Positions 45,744-57,424 are shown, counted from the first letter of the stretch. The stretch: DNA of 64,000 nt from Benincasa hispida (GCF_009727055.1 NC_052359.1:25410220-25474219), one strand, 5' to 3'. Numbers and translations: made by a program. The notes: a model not told the origin generated them from the letters alone.

Positions 45744-46218
45744 NNNNNNNNNNNNNNNNNNNNNNNNNNNNNNNNNNNNNNNNNNNNNNNNNNNNNNNNN
45801 NNNNNNNNNNNNNNNNNNNNNNNNNNNNNNNNNNNNNNNNNNNNNNNNNNNNNNNNNNNNNNNNNNNNNNNNNNNNNNNNNNNNNNNNNNNNNNNNNNNN
45901 NNNNNNNNNNNNNNNNNNNNNNNNNNNNNNNNNNNNNNNNNNNNNNNNNNNNNNNNNNNNNNNNNNNNNNNNNNNNNNNNNNNNNNNNNNNNNNNNNNNN
46001 NNNNNNNNNNNNNNNNNNNNNNNNNNNNNNNNNNNNNNNNNNNNNNNNNNNNNNNNNNNNNNNNNNNNNNNNNNNNNNNNNNNNNNNNNNNNNNNNNNNN
46101 NNNNNNNNNNNNNNNNNNNNNNNNNNNNNNNNNNNNNNNNNNNNNNNNNNNNNNNNNNNNNNNNNNNNNNNNNNNNNNNNNNNNNNNNNNNNNNNNNNNN
46201 NNNNNNNNNNNNNNNNNN
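45744..46218. other. Assembly gap (475 N)
   Basis: Undetermined bases. In intact copies the distance between the flanking words (AATATGAG and TGACTCATTGAAC) is about 364-369 bp, so the true missing sequence is probably around 370 bp of CRM LTR and polyprotein tail rather than 475. Confidence 0.95.
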
Positions 46219-46390
46219 TGACTCATTGAACTAACATTATATAAAACTTTGGTCTCAAAATTATTTGTCGATTCCTGTGAATTTGCTAGTTTTTGAAGAT
46301 GTAGTGTGAATGCCTCTTGAATCTTCTTTGCCTTGCTTCTTGTAATTGGTCCTTTAGGTACATGCAATGGTTCAATGGTTGAATTCATAT
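46219..46390 (-). pseudogene. G4 CRM polyprotein tail fragment
   Basis: The minus strand reads MNSTIEPLHVPKGPITRSKA and on to NVSSMS before the gap. The fragment ends at 46390, where Ty1/copia sequence begins, so the rest of G4 is absent. Confidence 0.85.
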
Positions 46391-47116
46391 CAAATCTGAA
46401 TTAGGAAATGCCCGAAGCTGAAAAGTAGTCATGGGTGGAAGCAAAATACCTTGGTCAGGTGTTGTCTTCAAATACTTCAACAAGTGATGAGCAGCTGTTA
46501 AATAAGACTTCCAACTTGCACAACTTGGAAAAAAACTGACTATGTTTGTTGATTACAAAACTAATATCAGGCTGAGAGATAGTCAAATATAACAATCTTC
46601 TAATTAATCTTTGATAGGAAGAAGGATCATCCAACAAATCACCATCAGACTGCCATAGTTTTAGATGAGGATCCATAGGAACTTATTCCGATTTAGCTCT
46701 AAGAAGACTAGCATCTTCAAGAAGTTGCAAGGTATAATGCCTCTGAGACAAATATATTCCCGTGGATGAACGAGCTAATTCCAATCCGAGAAAATATTTA
46801 AGATCCCCCAAGTCTTTGAGTTTGAAACTTTTGTTGAGAAGAACTTTAAGTTGATCAATGGGCTGAATATTTGCACCAGTGATGATTATATCATCCACAT
46901 AGACTAAAATGGCTATGAAATCAGCATCAATACCCTTAACGAATAATGAATAATCTGATTTAGGTTGAAACTAGTTGATAAAGGGTATTGAAAAATTTTG
47001 CAAATCATCAACGAGAGGTTTGTTTTAACCCATACAATGACTTATTCAATTTACAAACAAGACGCTCACTCTGGCTTGAAACTTATCTATTTGGTGAGTA
47101 GCTTAAAAGTAAATCC
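46391..47116 (-). pseudogene. Ty1/copia RT 3' part and RNase H start
   Basis: Minus-strand frames read ERLVCKLNKSLYGLKQTSR (about 47010-47065), then after a frame break VYVDDIIITGANIQPIDQLK (YVDD catalytic box intact, 46860-46905), LKDLGDLKYFLGLELARS, GIYLSQRHYTLQLLEDA and SYQRLIRRLLYLTISQPDIS. This is the typical order of copia RT. Stops (TAG after SPNR, TGA after TSR) and truncation at 46391 show it is dead. The 5' part of RT lies beyond the insertion at 47117-49064. Confidence 0.88.
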
Positions 47117-49064
47117 TAAAGGGATTTAATCCCAGTCGGAAGCATGTGGACGTCATATGTTTTAATTTTCAATTAGTTAAAATAGAAAACTTAGAGAAAC
47201 ATGAACAAAAATTCATAGGATAAACATAAAAACCAAAAATCACAGCATGCTTTGAAGAGGACAAAAGGGAATTTCAAAACTCACCCTTGAAGAATAATTT
47301 TTTTCACGAATTTTCTCTCCGATCTACCGCACGAACACGAACGGATCTTTGAATACTTCCCTCGATCCTCACGAACAATGTAATACCAAGAATCGGACAA
47401 TGCCCCAAGGACTTCCTCATTATACTCAAGGAAGAGAATTGATGAAGAGTTGTGGGCTCGTAGTGATTAATTTGGGAGAAGAAAAGGGAAGTTTTGTGAT
47501 AGAGTTCCAGGAGGATTTCACACAGAAAGACTTTCTCTTCTGTAGAGAAATGTAGGAGGAAGACCAAATTCTTTCTCACTTATCAAAACGTGAAAACCAA
47601 TTCACTTACAATGGGGAGAGTTGAGAGATTAGTGGGGAAAGTTGAGAGATTAATGGGGAAGGAGTTATAAAAACAACTTCCTCCTTTTAAAAAAAATAAA
47701 AAAATAAAAAGTTTTTAAATTTTAAATATATAAATAATATATATAATAATTAACTTTATTATATTTTTTAAAAAATATAGTTATATCATATATAATATAA
47801 CCTATAGTTTATAAATCTCTCACATAACTTATAAAATTAATATGAATCAAATTCACATTAATTTTAACCTATAGTTTTTATATGAATCATATTTATATAA
47901 ATAATATTTGAATCATATTCAGATATTTATTTCTCCCATAAGATTTTATATTATAATGTATCATATACATTATATAATTATATCTCATATAATTAGTTCT
48001 AGTTCTCTTTAAATTAATTTGAACAATTCAAATTAATTCAAAATTAATTCGATTCTCATTTAACTTAATTGAGCTAACGAGGGGACCTTATTGATATATA
48101 GATTGAAGCTCCAATGGTACTTGATTAATTAATTAAACTCTTCAATTAAATTAATCAACTTCCATTAACTGTCGGCCACTTCACTAAAGATATATTTCTG
48201 TGTCCATTGGATATAACCAATCAACAGTGCATTGACCTTTTACAAATTGCTCGTAAATATAGGTAGCCAAAATTATTGTCTTGCCCCTATAGTTACATCT
48301 AACTCTTTAAGTACCACTGATCCCACTAATGAACAATTGGTTGTAGTCCAACAATAACTGAATCCCTCTTTAATTAGGAGAGGATGAGACATCTCATTGT
48401 TCAAACCCTGAAATTAGCTTTTAAGGGAGCAATTTCTCTACTTACCCTAACTATAGGGAAGGAGTGAATTCCTTCTTGTGTAGCTATGTTCCCAACTCAA
48501 TCAGACGAGTCTCCAAAATGATAGGCATATTGAGTCGGTGATACTGATCACTCTCACTCATTCAAATCAAAGGACCGCCTTCATAGGCAGGAGTTCACAA
48601 CTCACTCAAGATTCAGGTCAAATCACCTATGGTCATCCTGGTGAAATGTAAGTCTCTTCTAGCTAGGATGTTATAAAGAGAGACTATTTATTTCGTGTTC
48701 TGGTCTTATACAAACTCTTTATATAGGATACCCTGCTCACATGTCTCCATATAAATTATTAGGACCAAATTTGTAGCATTTTACAACACTTGTAGCAATT
48801 ACAAAGCATGTCGTATTCGTAGTGTCACTAGGATAAGGTACCCAACTTTATCTATCTACTACAAACCGTTCAGGTTATCATTTAAACATGATCCACCTGT
48901 ATGTCTCTACATACATGTTTAAATAACATAAAATAACCTAGGATTTTAGTCTATTGGATTGAGTTTATGCACATAAAATAACAATTATTTCATTGATAAC
49001 AATTTGTTTACATAGTTTACAAACTACGAGAATACAAGAGAGATTTAGGACACCAACCCCAACA
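47117..49064 (-). mobile_element. Solo LTR (family T) inserted in copia RT, AATCC target duplication
   Basis: A 1948-bp insertion, flanked by AATCC at 47112-47116 and 49065-49069. On the minus strand it starts TGTTGGGGTTGGTGTCC and ends ATTAAATCCCTTTA (TA where CA is expected, explainable by one C-to-T change). It separates EVYMDL from LLSYSPNR of the copia RT, which join in the normal order once the insertion is passed over. No coding region is present. Blocks such as GAATTCACTCCT, CCAATTGTTCATTAG and CTCCCTTAA reappear in the same order in the LTR starting at 62121. Confidence 0.85.
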
Positions 49065-49460
49065 AATCCATGTAGACCTCTTCAACTAAATCACCATGTA
49101 AGAATGTATTATTGATATCAAGTTGAACAAGAGGCCAATTCAAAGAAACAATAATTGTTAGGAGAACTCTTGCAGTAATTAGTTTAGCTACGGGGGAGAA
49201 CGTTTCAATAAAATCTAAACCTTCTTGTTAGGTGTACCCTTTAGCAACTAATCATGCTTTCTACCATTCTATAAACCCATCAACTCTATGCTTGATCTTA
49301 TATATCCATCTACAATATTGTGTTTGTCTTTAGGTAAAGCAACAATGCTCCATGTATTATTAGCTCCATTGCATCAAGCTTAAGTTTCATAGCTTTTCTC
49401 TAATGTTCAAAAGCAATAGCTTGATGATAAAATTCGACCTCATGGTGGATGGATACATTT
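49065..49460 (-). pseudogene. Ty1/copia RT 5' part
   Basis: The minus strand reads the region leading to EVYMDL (49070-49085), with recognisable pieces of copia RT (LETFSPVAKL and VVNQYWQ-like blocks in broken frames around 49100-49300). It is heavily frameshifted. Assigned mainly by position between the linker region and the catalytic half. Confidence 0.65.
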
Positions 49461-50300
49461 AAAAAGAAGGCTTTATATTCATATGAAAGGTGATCATAAG
49501 AGACATAACTTTGTAATGGATATTTGATAGCTTGATTGGTATTAGGAAGGTTGAACAAAAGGTTACAATGATAATTTTGGAGGTAAGTTCGATATTTCTT
49601 TGGTCGAGTAGATCTTCTGAGGATGGGTTGAGAAGGTGGTTAAATGGTAGGCTCAATGATAGGTTCAATAATATGTTCAATATGAGGTGCAATGGTAGGT
49701 TCACTGGTAGGTTCAGTATGTAGTGTAATAGGACAATTAACAGGGGAGGACATGGACTCATGAAGCAAATCAATATCCACAACACGAGGTAAAACAATAT
49801 TAGATAAAAATCGAGGTTGTTTAGTAAAATCAATGACTTTGTGGAAGGGAAGTATGTCTTCATGATATATCACATCTCATAATATAAGAAATTTCTGATT
49901 CTCAATGTCAAACAACTTATATGCCTTCATCCCTAGTAGATACCCAAAAAATACAACAGGAACTGGTTAAGGAGCAAATTTGTGTATGCTGGAAGATAAA
50001 ATGGACAAAAAAAAAAAAAGGCATCCAAACACCCTTAAGCCAGAATAATCCGATTTAAAACCATCGAGAGCAACAAAAGGAGTCTTCCATTGTAAAACAT
50101 GTCAAAGAGTTCTATTAATCAAATATACTGTAGCAAAATACACTTACTCCAAAAAGAAAAAGGCACACGGGACTGAAAATATAGTGCTCATGTGACATTC
50201 AAAATATGTTGGTGTTTTCTTTCAACCACAGAATTTTGCTCAAGCCTAGCTACAAATGAGAGTCGATGAAGAACCCCTTTCTATTTAAAAAATCTTCAAA
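49461..50300 (-). pseudogene. Ty1/copia integrase C-terminus and linker
   Basis: Between integrase and RT the minus strand gives a Pro/Thr/Glu-rich linker (SEPTIAPHIEHIIEPIIEPT, 49640-49873) in one frame and Leu-rich shadow frames in the others. Upstream, the copia integrase C-terminal region (KAYKLFDIEN-type words near 49890-49930) is visible but broken. Confidence 0.65.
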
Positions 50301-50700
50301 AGACAGTTATGGAGCATTATCAAACCTAAAAGCCTTAATATTTTTACCATACTGAGTTTGAATCAATTGGAAAAACTGAGGGATGATATTCAATACATCA
50401 AAATTTCGTTTTAACATGTATACCCTAGTATAACGAGTACAATAATCTACAATAGTAAAGAAATATGTAAAATCAGTATGGGATGGAGTAGCAAGGGACC
50501 CCAAACATTAGCATGTATCAAATCAAAAGCATTTGATGATAGATGATAATGTGAAGTAAATGACAGACGTCTTTGTTTTGCTAAAAGACAAACAACACAA
50601 GGCCTACTATGATCTGTCTTATTTAAATCAAAATGCAAAATTGGATTTAATGCATTCAATCTAGAGTAGAAAAGCCAAGCCTAGAATGCCATAAGACAGT
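50301..50700 (-). pseudogene. Ty1/copia integrase N-terminus and core
   Basis: The frame 50447-50659 carries the zinc-binding element (HSRPCVVCLLAKQRRLSF, CxxC and KQ.RL) and FDLIHANVWGPL (D of the catalytic triad replaced by N in DLIHxDVWGP: here HANV). The frame 50307-50504 reads FFTIVDYCTRYTRVYMLKRN and KAFRFDNAP, where the second Asp is kept. A frame break separates the two at about 50490. Confidence 0.8.
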
Positions 50701-51195
50701 AGATGAATTCCGATAGGCAGCACATAAGGAAGATGGAACCACATTTTTCACAATAAGATCACCAATGATATAAACTTCTTCTTTGAGATTACCTTTGCCA
50801 ATTGTCTGCAAAGTGGACTTGTCGTGAAGTGTACAACAATCAGTAGAAAAATTAACCAGAAAAGAATTATTAGAGGTAATAGCTGGGATGGATAATAGGT
50901 TGCACTGAAATTATGGAACAAAGATAACTTGCTAAAGAATCAAGGAGTTAGATAAAGCAACTATGGCAACATATTGTATTATGATGCGTGTATTATTAGG
51001 CAACATAATTGTATTATGGAATGGAACCAAAGATGTGGAAGCCGCTTTGTTAAAACAAACATGGGTGGATGCTCCAGAATCAATTAACCAGCAGTTACTA
51101 AAAGAAGGTGGTCTGGAACAAGTACCTCTTAGGTAAGATGTAGTGGCTTCTGATTCTGTTTTGACAACAACAAGTTTTGACTGAAGCATTGTCAA
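50701..51195 (-). pseudogene. Ty1/copia protease region
   Basis: CWLIDSGASTHVCFNKAAS in the frame 50932-51195 is the copia aspartic protease motif (DSGA followed by THV/H). Downstream to 50700 the sequence corresponds to the spacer before integrase, frameshifted. Confidence 0.82.
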
Positions 51196-52155
51196 AATAT
51201 CATAGCATTGAGCAAGAGTAATAGAGATATTGATACCTGATCAGACACATCAGGTTTATTCGGAGTTGTTGTAGTGAGGTAGCCATGTACTTTATAGCAG
51301 CGATGAACAGTATGGACTTGAATACCACAATGAGAGCAAATAAGTTTATCCTTTCCCTGGCGATTATTATTAGAAGGTTGAGTAGGTTTTGTTGATGCCG
51401 CAACCACTTGATTAACAGATAGGCTAGTGACTGGAGAAGGAGAAAGAAATAGAATAGAACACTGTTGTTCCTCTTGAGCAATCAACGAGACAACCTTGTT
51501 AATGGTGGGAGCAAGATCCATAAGAAGGATTTGAGAACGAGAATGTCCATAGGATTCGTTGAGTCCCATTAAGAAGCTCATAAGGTATTCGTATAGAAGA
51601 AATTCATCAAGATTTTTGTTACGTCCACGAGTGCATGATAGGTGCAAGCAGCGCGATAAGACACATTCATCTCAAATGCTCTTCAATTGTGAAAGATAAT
51701 CTCTGATTGTTGATCTTGAGTAAGTGTAGTAAGTTGTCACTTCAAGTGAAAAATCTGAGGATCAATCTTTCGCTGGAATCTTTCTTTGAGGTCAAATGAA
51801 ATTGCTCTGACAAAATCAGAGAATAAAAGGCTTAAAGAAATCTCTTTCGGACAGAGTTCAAGATCCAAACGATAGTGATGTGGTTGTTCCGAATCCAAGC
51901 AGGAAGTAAGGAGCCAATCAGTTTTGTTAGGGTTCCATCGATAAATCCAATTTTTTTGTGAATGAAAGGGCCAAAATCATCGATTTGCTTCATGTGTCAT
52001 AGTTATAATCAATGAAAAGATCAGATACAAGAACAAGATGGGAAAAATAGCTATGATGAAGAAAATATGGATTCTGAAAATTCCCTGATGAAGATTGCAC
52101 AAGAATCGTAGATGTTGAGCCAGTCTTGGCAATATTGGGATCACCAGGAATCATG
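51190..52155 (-). pseudogene. Ty1/copia gag
   Basis: Starts at ATG 52155 (MIPGDPNIAKTGSTSTILVQ) and is broken by several stops between 52060 and 51660. The better part (51192-51647) reads EYLMSFLMGLNESYGHSRSQ and the CCHC knuckle CSHCGIQVHTVHRC followed by YKVHGY, typical of plant copia gag. Confidence 0.83.
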
Positions 52156-52395
52156 ATGAAGGATACAGAAATTCGTAAATTCGTAATTGCAACAGAGAAG
52201 TGAATTTTCTCTGAAATATTAAATGAAATTGGGGAAATGAAATTTCTACTTTATCATTTCTATAAAATAAAAATATTTATACATAGAGATGGTTACACCC
52301 AAATAACAAAATACACGTGTACCTATTAATAATCAACAAATATAAAATTCCTCTAATACTTAAATTACACCATATGTGTTTGATTAATCTATATT
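52156..52395 (-). mobile_element. Probable 5' LTR remnant of the copia element
   Basis: Upstream of copia gag on the minus strand there is a TATAAATA motif near 52270-52280 and an AT-rich leader. No partner LTR is left (the 3' end is truncated at 46391) and no clear primer binding site is seen, so ends are undefined. Confidence 0.4.
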
Positions 52396-53587
52396 CGGTA
52401 CAAAAAGTCTTATTAAATGTAAATATTTAGTTCTATACTTATTAGTCAATATTTGAAAATTTTGAATACATTATTAGATATTTATTACACACTATTGAAA
52501 GTTTATAATTTTGTCAAGACTGTTTTTACACACTTTTAGTATATATGAAATTTTAGATTCTTTTTTAGTACAATTATAGAGATAAATGATCAAACTTTCA
52601 ACATCTAAACAAAAAGATCATGCCAACTATCGTTGAGTTAAGCTCCAATATTTTGGATTACACTTCTCATTTAACATATTTTGTCTCCTAATGGAAGCTG
52701 ACAAAGGAATCCTTGCTGGTTTAGCAACCACCAAGAGCTGGACACCTCAATAATTGTCTGATAGCTACTACAAATGGGGGTGTTGTAACTTTATTATTTA
52801 TTATTATTATTTTGGTTTATTTCAAACGTAATACAGTTGTTAAGTTGTTGGTGGTGGGATTTCTTGTTGCAAAAAAAAGTTGAAAACTATTCAAGTTTAC
52901 AAATTGTGTCGTTAAAATTTATATAATAATAACAATAACAATAATAATAATTGTTCCAAAAGTTTTCTGATAATTCTTCAAGTTTACTTACTTTTACAAT
53001 TTCGACCTTTTTAGTTCTGGTCAGCAACTTATGTTCAATTAAATAAGCCACTCAAATTACTATGAAAGTTGTCTATCATAGATTAAAAAAGAAAAATTAC
53101 ACTAGAAAACCACTGCAATGTCATTTCAAGTTTAACACCTTTTGATATATGAAAGAGAGAACATAAAACATCTCGATAGATATTACGAGGAAACCACATT
53201 ATGGCGACTTCCTTCGCCAATTTGTTAGTGCTCTGCACAAAAGCCCACAACTTATTCAAGCGAATCAAGCCTCTGCCAAAACAAAGACACATCACAAAAC
53301 AAAATAATAGTAATAATAATGAAACACCACTCTGTTGGATCAAGCATGCAAGTCTTAGGAAACATAGATGTCCATTAGCCAATCAAATAACAAAATAGGT
53401 CGTTGTGTCTTCAATGATTCTGGGGTATTAAACATGTAAGGAAAGAAAAGAAAAAAACGGTGAAACAGTTCTTTTGGTCATTAGGAATTTCAACAGTTCT
53501 CGAGTCATTGTTACAGCAAGAAATCAAGGGAGCTTTCTGTTATTAATTGAATGGCTAAAAGAGACCAAACTCACTCATGAATTCCTC
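52396..53587. other. Intergenic DNA and probable 3' UTR of the RGP gene
   Basis: AT-rich with short TAA/TTA microsatellites near 52790-52815 and 52925-52950. The part next to 53587 should include the 3' untranslated region of the RGP gene. A minus-strand frame of 99 codons (53083-53382) resembles nothing I know. Confidence 0.5.
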
Positions 53588-54649
53588 CTAATTGTCGCCA
53601 GGCAAAGAACCAGATCCAGCCTTCTTCCAAATCTCAACCCATTCGACCATGGATTCAGCAGCACGAGCAAACATCGGATTGGAACGACCAAGCTGCTCTC
53701 TTACTGCCTTTGCAATCTCGAGGAAACAAGCTTCAGCTGTAACTGCTGCTTCTGATAGCCTAAGAGTTTGAAAGAAGGGAACAACTTCTTCCATCAACTT
53801 CACCCCTTCCCACTCTTTTTTCAAGCTCTCTATAGCATTTCCTCTTTCATTTCTCCAAACATATGGCAGCCCACTTTTCACACCGAGCTTTAAGTGATCA
53901 CATGTTACCTTAATGCATAATCCACACCATATATCTTCCATGGTTTCCCACCGAAGCTTTCCTTCCCCAGCCAATCTCAGTGCTGGACATAGAGCAGGAC
54001 CAACCGCCTCTCGATCAAATGCAACATTGATTCCACTCACAGGCAACATTGCTCCGACTGGAATAGTGAGGACTGCATCAACAAAGCACGTGTTCCTCAG
54101 ACTTGGCTTGAGGGCTTGTGTTGGTGCATCATAATCTGCTAGATTGAGCCACAGTCCACATGATAGACTACAAGCAACCCCACTTCTTAAGCTAAATGGG
54201 TAACCACGGACGAAGTCTGCTCCTTTCCTAAATGGATCATACAGTGTGTTGAAGAAGAAAGGAGTGGCCGGAGTCGAAAGGTTTGATAAGTGCTGCGCTA
54301 CAATATCTATTAACAAGCCCTTATCATCTTTGGCTGGAACACAGTCATCATCAACTGAGATGATATATTTTTTTCTCGACATGAGGTAGCCAAAGTATCG
54401 GCAAGAGTAACCAGAGAATTTAATTGAATTGGAAGTACCAACAATTCTATCTATGTCTTGTAGAGAATAGACATCCACGTCGAAGCCATCTGGAATTTCA
54501 AGGTCCTCTTTGAGTTCAGGATCCTTGACAATAATCAAGTGGTATCGGGTGAAAATAGGTCTCCATTCATTCATAAATGATGTCAGATCAGAGTGGAGTG
54601 CTCCGATCACAATGTCAACTTCGCTATCCTTAATATTAAGCTGGGACAT
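53588..54649 (-). CDS. Reversibly glycosylated polypeptide (UDP-arabinopyranose mutase family), RGP5-like
   Basis: A single open frame of 353 codons with the full length of the family (about 350). RGPs interconvert UDP-arabinopyranose and UDP-arabinofuranose for cell-wall arabinan and glycoprotein synthesis; they act in the cytosol and at the Golgi surface as complexes. Seen here: VDIVIGALHSDLTSF (11-25), VKDPELKEDL (41-50), YSCRYFGYL (81-89), the DDD metal/nucleotide-sugar motif in SVDDDCVPAKD (98-108), FVRGYPFSLRSG (146-157) with two arginines (148, 155), one matching the auto-glycosylated arginine of RGPs, DAPTQAL, MLPVSGINVAF and RWETMEDIWCG. SLRSG instead of SLREG, and the N-terminus, point to the divergent RGP5 class; Arabidopsis RGP5 was reported to join complexes without clear mutase activity of its own. 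The start at 54649 is the only Met before the conserved region. No intron interrupts the frame. There is no damage, in contrast with all other coding regions here. Confidence 0.93.
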   Translation of the reverse strand: MSQLNIKDSEVDIVIGALHSDLTSFMNEWRPIFTRYHLIIVKDPELKEDLEIPDGFDVDVYSLQDIDRIVGTSNSIKFSGYSCRYFGYLMSRKKYIISVDDDCVPAKDDKGLLIDIVAQHLSNLSTPATPFFFNTLYDPFRKGADFVRGYPFSLRSGVACSLSCGLWLNLADYDAPTQALKPSLRNTCFVDAVLTIPVGAMLPVSGINVAFDREAVGPALCPALRLAGEGKLRWETMEDIWCGLCIKVTCDHLKLGVKSGLPYVWRNERGNAIESLKKEWEGVKLMEEVVPFFQTLRLSEAAVTAEACFLEIAKAVREQLGRSNPMFARAAESMVEWVEIWKKAGSGSLPGDN

Positions 54650-54683
54650 CTTTCAAACTTTTTAAGAAAATAAAAACAATGAT

Positions 54684-56619
54684 CTGTGATATAATTTTGA
54701 ATATATAAAAATACAGATTGGCAAGTCTCCTTAAAAGAAGCAGCTGAAGATTAATGCTCTAAAATGCAATCACAGCATATCATTGAATCCTAGAATTTTT
54801 CTGAACACCCTGCATCAAGTATTCAGTGTAAGGAAAAGAAATGGATAAACCCACAACAAAATCAATGAAGTAACAGAACATTGGTATATCTAGATTTTTC
54901 TTACTGGTAGGAAGAACAGGGGTGACAACTTGCTGGATATTGAATGCCTCAATGAGCAAAAGAACTTCATCTTTTCCACTTGCCACAAACAACTTTAAAA
55001 TTCTCTCGTTTAATTTTCCAGCTCTTAAAGTTTCCTGCTTCATGAAAGTATTTCATCTACTCAGTAACTCTCAAGTCCTAGCCAGTAAAGAAGGCTCAAC
55101 ATAAAATATAGTGAAAAGAGATATCTAGCAGTGAAGCAATAATTTCAATTTTCAGTTTTCTGTACTATAACTCCAAGCAACTCTTAATGCACTCAACATT
55201 GAAAAAGTTGCTAGCTAATCAGCTATATTTATTGTATAGGATTTTTTAACATTGTGTACAAAGGTCTAACCACAGGAACTAATGGGGTATCCCCCTCAAT
55301 CCCTTGGCCTTCATTTCCACATGCAATCATTATTACATAGAGATCCTTTCTTCGATACATGGAAATGGTTCCAGGGTCTTCCTTTTGGAAGATAAGCAGC
55401 TGCAAGATTTTTTTTTTATCCACTTTTTACCCTCAGCTCAATGCTGTATCTCTAGCTCATTTTCTACTATAGAAACGGCATCTCACAGGGTCTTCTCCAG
55501 AGAAAGAGATAATAAATTAGCCTCATTGCTATTATGATTGGGAACCTTTAGACCCTAATTTGCAAGCAAATGATTTCAGATTCTTTTCATGCATACACGA
55601 GCTAAAAACTAAGCCATCTAAAAAAGAAGATGACAAAAGAAAAAAAGATCAGACCCAGTTCCATCTGAAAAACTAAACCATCTAAGACGATCCGTGTTTA
55701 GTATGCATACATTAGCTAAATCCAAAAATTAGATATTCGGATGCACCCACTGATCCCTCTAGTTCCTATGATTATTTTGCGTCATTGTAATTTGAGCATT
55801 AGTCTCTTTTAATTTCATCGATGAAAAGTGTTTTATCCGTTTAAAAAGAAAAAGATAAAATCCAAAAATTAGTAATGAACGGCAAAAGTTCAACGTATTT
55901 CAACATCATAAAATCACATATAGACCATTCTAGATCCATTAATTGTAAATACACAAATTGATTTTTTAAGCTCATATAACGCCTTCTACACACAACAAGT
56001 TACAAATGAACCGTTGCTGTCTTCATTATTATTATTTGTTTTATTTTTAGAGGAACAAACAAATAACTGATTTCAATAAATACAATAATCGATGTTGTCT
56101 AGAATCTTCACATTCTGGCAAAGCAAAGTAAAAAGTCACAAAAACAAAATTTTAAATTAAGCAGAGATGAAAATATCACAATTGTCGCAACATCCATATC
56201 GGAGAAGATATGCGAAGCGTCGATATAATCATAAATACAGAATCATCCAAACTTCCATTGGCATTTCTACAAAACAAAACTCCACCCTCCAACTATTCAA
56301 TCTTTTCACCTTTTTTTTTTTTTTCAAAAAAAACAACAGACCGGAAGAGGGTTGAGTCATAAATCTTGATGAAGCCACAAGATTGTAGATAGCGTTGACC
56401 AAATGTAATAAACAATCAACAAAAACCCAACTCCCCAATTCAATAAGCACCACGATCGGACAAATCCAAGATTCAAACATAGAACAAAAAAACCCAGATG
56501 AGAAAAAGCATCGAAGTAGAGAGTAAGTAGGAAATTAACACACACACGCTCAAATGCAACACAAAACCAAGATGAATTACACCATATCTATAAAATTAGA
56601 GAAAGCGAAAGAGAAGTAC
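54684..56619 (-). other. Possible 5' UTR intron of the RGP gene
   Basis: On the minus strand a donor (CTTTTCCTG|GTACTTCTC) at 56619 and an acceptor (TATATCACAG|ATCATTG) at 54684 lie between a promoter-like region and the RGP start codon. The stretch between is AT-rich with no convincing gene. Two minus-strand frames (55229-55423 and 54780-55043) look mildly protein-like but I cannot name them, so a separate small gene is not excluded. Confidence 0.35.
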
Positions 56620-56750
56620 CAGGAAAAGGTCGAGGACGATATGATCAGGGAGAAAGGAGAGATCAGAAATACGAGAGAGATTATGGATGGCAGAATGAAT
56701 AGTGAGAGACAAGAGGGATGGAGGGGTTGTCATTCAAAATATATATACAG
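56620..56750 (-). promoter_or_regulatory. Probable RGP core promoter and leader
   Basis: TATATATAT on the minus strand at about 56738-56748, followed downstream by a CT-rich leader (TCCATCCCTCTTGTCTCTCA) typical of plant 5' leaders, and then the possible donor site at 56619. Confidence 0.5.
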
Positions 56751-56818
56751 ATCATAATTTCTCTTTGCTGAGAATACACACACAATCTGTCTCTGTGTGA
56801 ATCAAATTCTCTCTCTAC

Positions 56819-57066
56819 AAGCCCATAGGGCAAGGAGTGAAGGACAAGGGAATTGGTCTAAGCTTTGTCCCGAGATTGGTGTCTTGCAGCAGAGACAACG
56901 CTGTGTATTCTCCGTCGCTGATCAAGGGACCGACATTTACTAGACTTTTTCTTCTCTCTCCGTACCTTACACGTGTGCTCAGGTGCTGGATTGGGCCTCC
57001 TGAATCTGAATTCTGGCCCATGGGTTCGGTCTTAAACGTAATCCGGATGGGCTTGTGGCCCAAATT
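56819..57066. promoter_or_regulatory. Cluster of site II (TGGGCY) elements
   Basis: The words AGCCCATA (56820), TGGGCCTCC (56992), GGCCCATGGG (57014) and TGGGCTTGTGGCCCAAA (57048) occur within 250 bp, upstream of the RGP leader. Such TGGGCC/T elements bind TCP-type factors in promoters of growth-linked genes. The region is more GC-rich than its surroundings. Confidence 0.55.
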
Positions 57067-57244
57067 AAAATAATGGACAGAAAAGACACCTCTTGGTCTA
57101 TCTTCACCAATTGGCACATGTTGAATGATCAAATTAGTTTAGGGTATGTTTGAAGAATATTTGTAATATTTAGTGGAATAAGATAAAAAAATCTAAAAAA
57201 TATATTACATCTTTAAAATATTTGCAAATAGGGATGAGTTGATT

Positions 57245-57420
57245 AGTCAATCTTTGATTTTTTTTTAATTTCCAATTTTGTCCTCTCTTTCTTCTTTTTC
57301 CCTTTCTTTTTCTTTTCTTTTATTTCCTTCCTTTTTCCTTTCTTTTAATCTTATTTCTTTCTTCGATTTTTGCTTATTCATTTTTTTTTCTTCGATTTTT
57401 GCTTATTCCTTTCCTTTTTT
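57245..57420. repeat. Low-complexity T/C-rich tract
   Basis: TTTCC and TTTCTTT runs, including a duplicated CTTCGATTTTTGCTTATTC (57361 and 57390). No gene. Confidence 0.8.
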
Positions 57421-57424
57421 AGCT

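Noticed and set aside
45591..46388. Long open frames of 265 and 183 codons around 45.6-46.4 kb
   Set aside because: They run through the 475 N and are artefacts; only the short ends are real (CRM polyprotein tail).
53083..53382. Minus-strand frame of 99 codons downstream of the RGP gene
   Set aside because: No recognisable motif; position fits the 3' untranslated region or intergenic DNA.
56229..56480. Minus-strand frame reading IVVLIELGSWVFVDCLLHLV, which looks like a membrane segment
   Set aside because: It lies in the probable leader/intron of the RGP gene, includes a poly-lysine run from a T tract, and matches no family I know.
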